From Cytophagaceae bacterium (lineage in GTDB: Bacteria > Bacteroidota > Bacteroidia > Cytophagales > Flexibacteraceae): a DNA stretch of 6,331 nt. The notes below the pieces were generated by a model. It saw nothing but the letters and a program-made list of their open reading frames with translations. It was not told the DNA's origin and did not search any database. The stretch lies in NCBI GenBank assembly GCA_947464365.1, contig CANHWS010000203.1:1-6331 (forward strand), given 5' to 3'. This document shows positions 5,813 through 6,331 of this stretch, piece after piece. The position numbers were made by a program, and so were the translations under genes. Each line of letters starts with the position of its first letter. The first letter of the stretch is position 1.

Positions 5813-6331
5813 ATGTCTGATAACATTTCCTTGAGCCCATCTCAGCAAACCGGTATACTGTTGGTCAATCTGGGTACACCAGACTCTACATCGGTGTCTG
5901 ATGTACGCAAATACCTCTTGCAGTTCTTGATGGACTGGCGAGTCATCGATATCCCGGCAATACCACGCTGGATTTTGGTGAACGGTATCATCGGGCCTTT
6001 TCGTGCGCCCAAGTCCGCCAAGGTTTATCGAAGCGTCTGGACGCCAGAGGGCTCACCTTTGATGGTCTATACCCAATCCTTCAAGGCCAAACTAGCTACT
6101 GCCCTCGGACCAGAATATGTAGTCGAGCTAGGAATGCGGTACCAAAGCCCGAGTACTGAAAGTGCCTTAGAGAAATTCAAAAACAAAGGTTTCGAACGCA
6201 TCGTCGTTGTGCCTTTGTTCCCACAATATGCGTCTGCATCATCTGGATCTGTCCATGACGAAGTCATGCGTTTGGTCCGGAATTGGCAGATTGTGCCAGA
6301 GATCGTAATGTTGCATCAGTTTTTTGCTCAC
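5813..6331 (+). CDS. hemH: Ferrochelatase, N-terminal half (3' end off the window)
   Basis: Ferrochelatase inserts ferrous iron into protoporphyrin IX (or coproporphyrin in some bacteria) as the last or near-last step of haem synthesis, in the cytoplasm or at the inner membrane face. The window holds 173 codons, about half the usual 320-350. Seen: GILLVNLGTPDS (14-25), the DVRKYLLQFLMDWRVIDIP segment (30-48) that lines the start of the porphyrin cleft, SVWTPEGSPLMVYTQ (74-88), ELGMRYQSPS (105-114) and the PLFPQYASASSGS motif (134-146). The catalytic histidine of the later S-A-H-[GS]-[LI]-P type motif is beyond the edge. The ATG at 5813 is preceded by CCTTTTGCCATTT with no Shine-Dalgarno; about ten extra N-terminal residues before GILLVNLG are unremarkable. 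It is divergent from the hydrolase gene. No other haem gene is in view. Confidence 0.95.
   Translation, partial: MSDNISLSPSQQTGILLVNLGTPDSTSVSDVRKYLLQFLMDWRVIDIPAIPRWILVNGIIGPFRAPKSAKVYRSVWTPEGSPLMVYTQSFKAKLATALGPEYVVELGMRYQSPSTESALEKFKNKGFERIVVVPLFPQYASASSGSVHDEVMRLVRNWQIVPEIVMLHQFFAH

Noticed and set aside
1..6331. CRISPR array, mobile element, tRNA/rRNA or defence island
   Set aside because: No repeated spacer pattern, transposase, terminal inverted repeats, RNA gene fold or defence-type protein was seen on either strand.

Overview
The window looks like ordinary chromosomal DNA from a member of the Bacteroidota. The argininosuccinate synthase carries the GSTGAGNDQVRFD variant that I recall from Bacteroidota ArgG proteins. 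None of the starts has a good Shine-Dalgarno sequence, and several TAnnTTTG promoter-like boxes are present, as expected for that phylum. The split-type serine dehydratase beta subunit and moderate GC content (mid to upper 40s per cent by eye) would suit a Cytophagales, Chitinophagales or Sphingobacteriales lineage better than Bacteroides. The genus cannot be fixed from this sequence.

Layout from left to right: argG (minus strand, 3' end cut by the window edge); a gap of about 375 bp holding the argG leader and a strong intrinsic terminator; a TolC-family outer membrane efflux protein (minus); the L-serine dehydratase beta subunit (minus), which may be co-transcribed with tolC; a divergent intergenic region with a 10-bp direct repeat; a class IV PLP-dependent aminotransferase or lyase (plus); an alpha/beta hydrolase (minus, convergent with the aminotransferase, 44-bp gap); a divergent intergenic region with a candidate promoter; and the 5' half of hemH, ferrochelatase (plus, cut by the right edge).

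The genes are mostly housekeeping: arginine and urea-cycle type metabolism (argG), serine catabolism to pyruvate (sdaAB), PLP-dependent amino acid or folate-precursor chemistry (class IV enzyme), haem synthesis (hemH), export (TolC) and one hydrolase of unknown substrate. They do not form an evident common pathway. I see no mobile element, CRISPR array, tRNA, rRNA or defence cassette, and no convincing new system. The points most worth a second look are a short ORF whose stop codon overlaps the argG start (ATGA), and the tandem 10-bp repeat between sdaAB and the aminotransferase gene.
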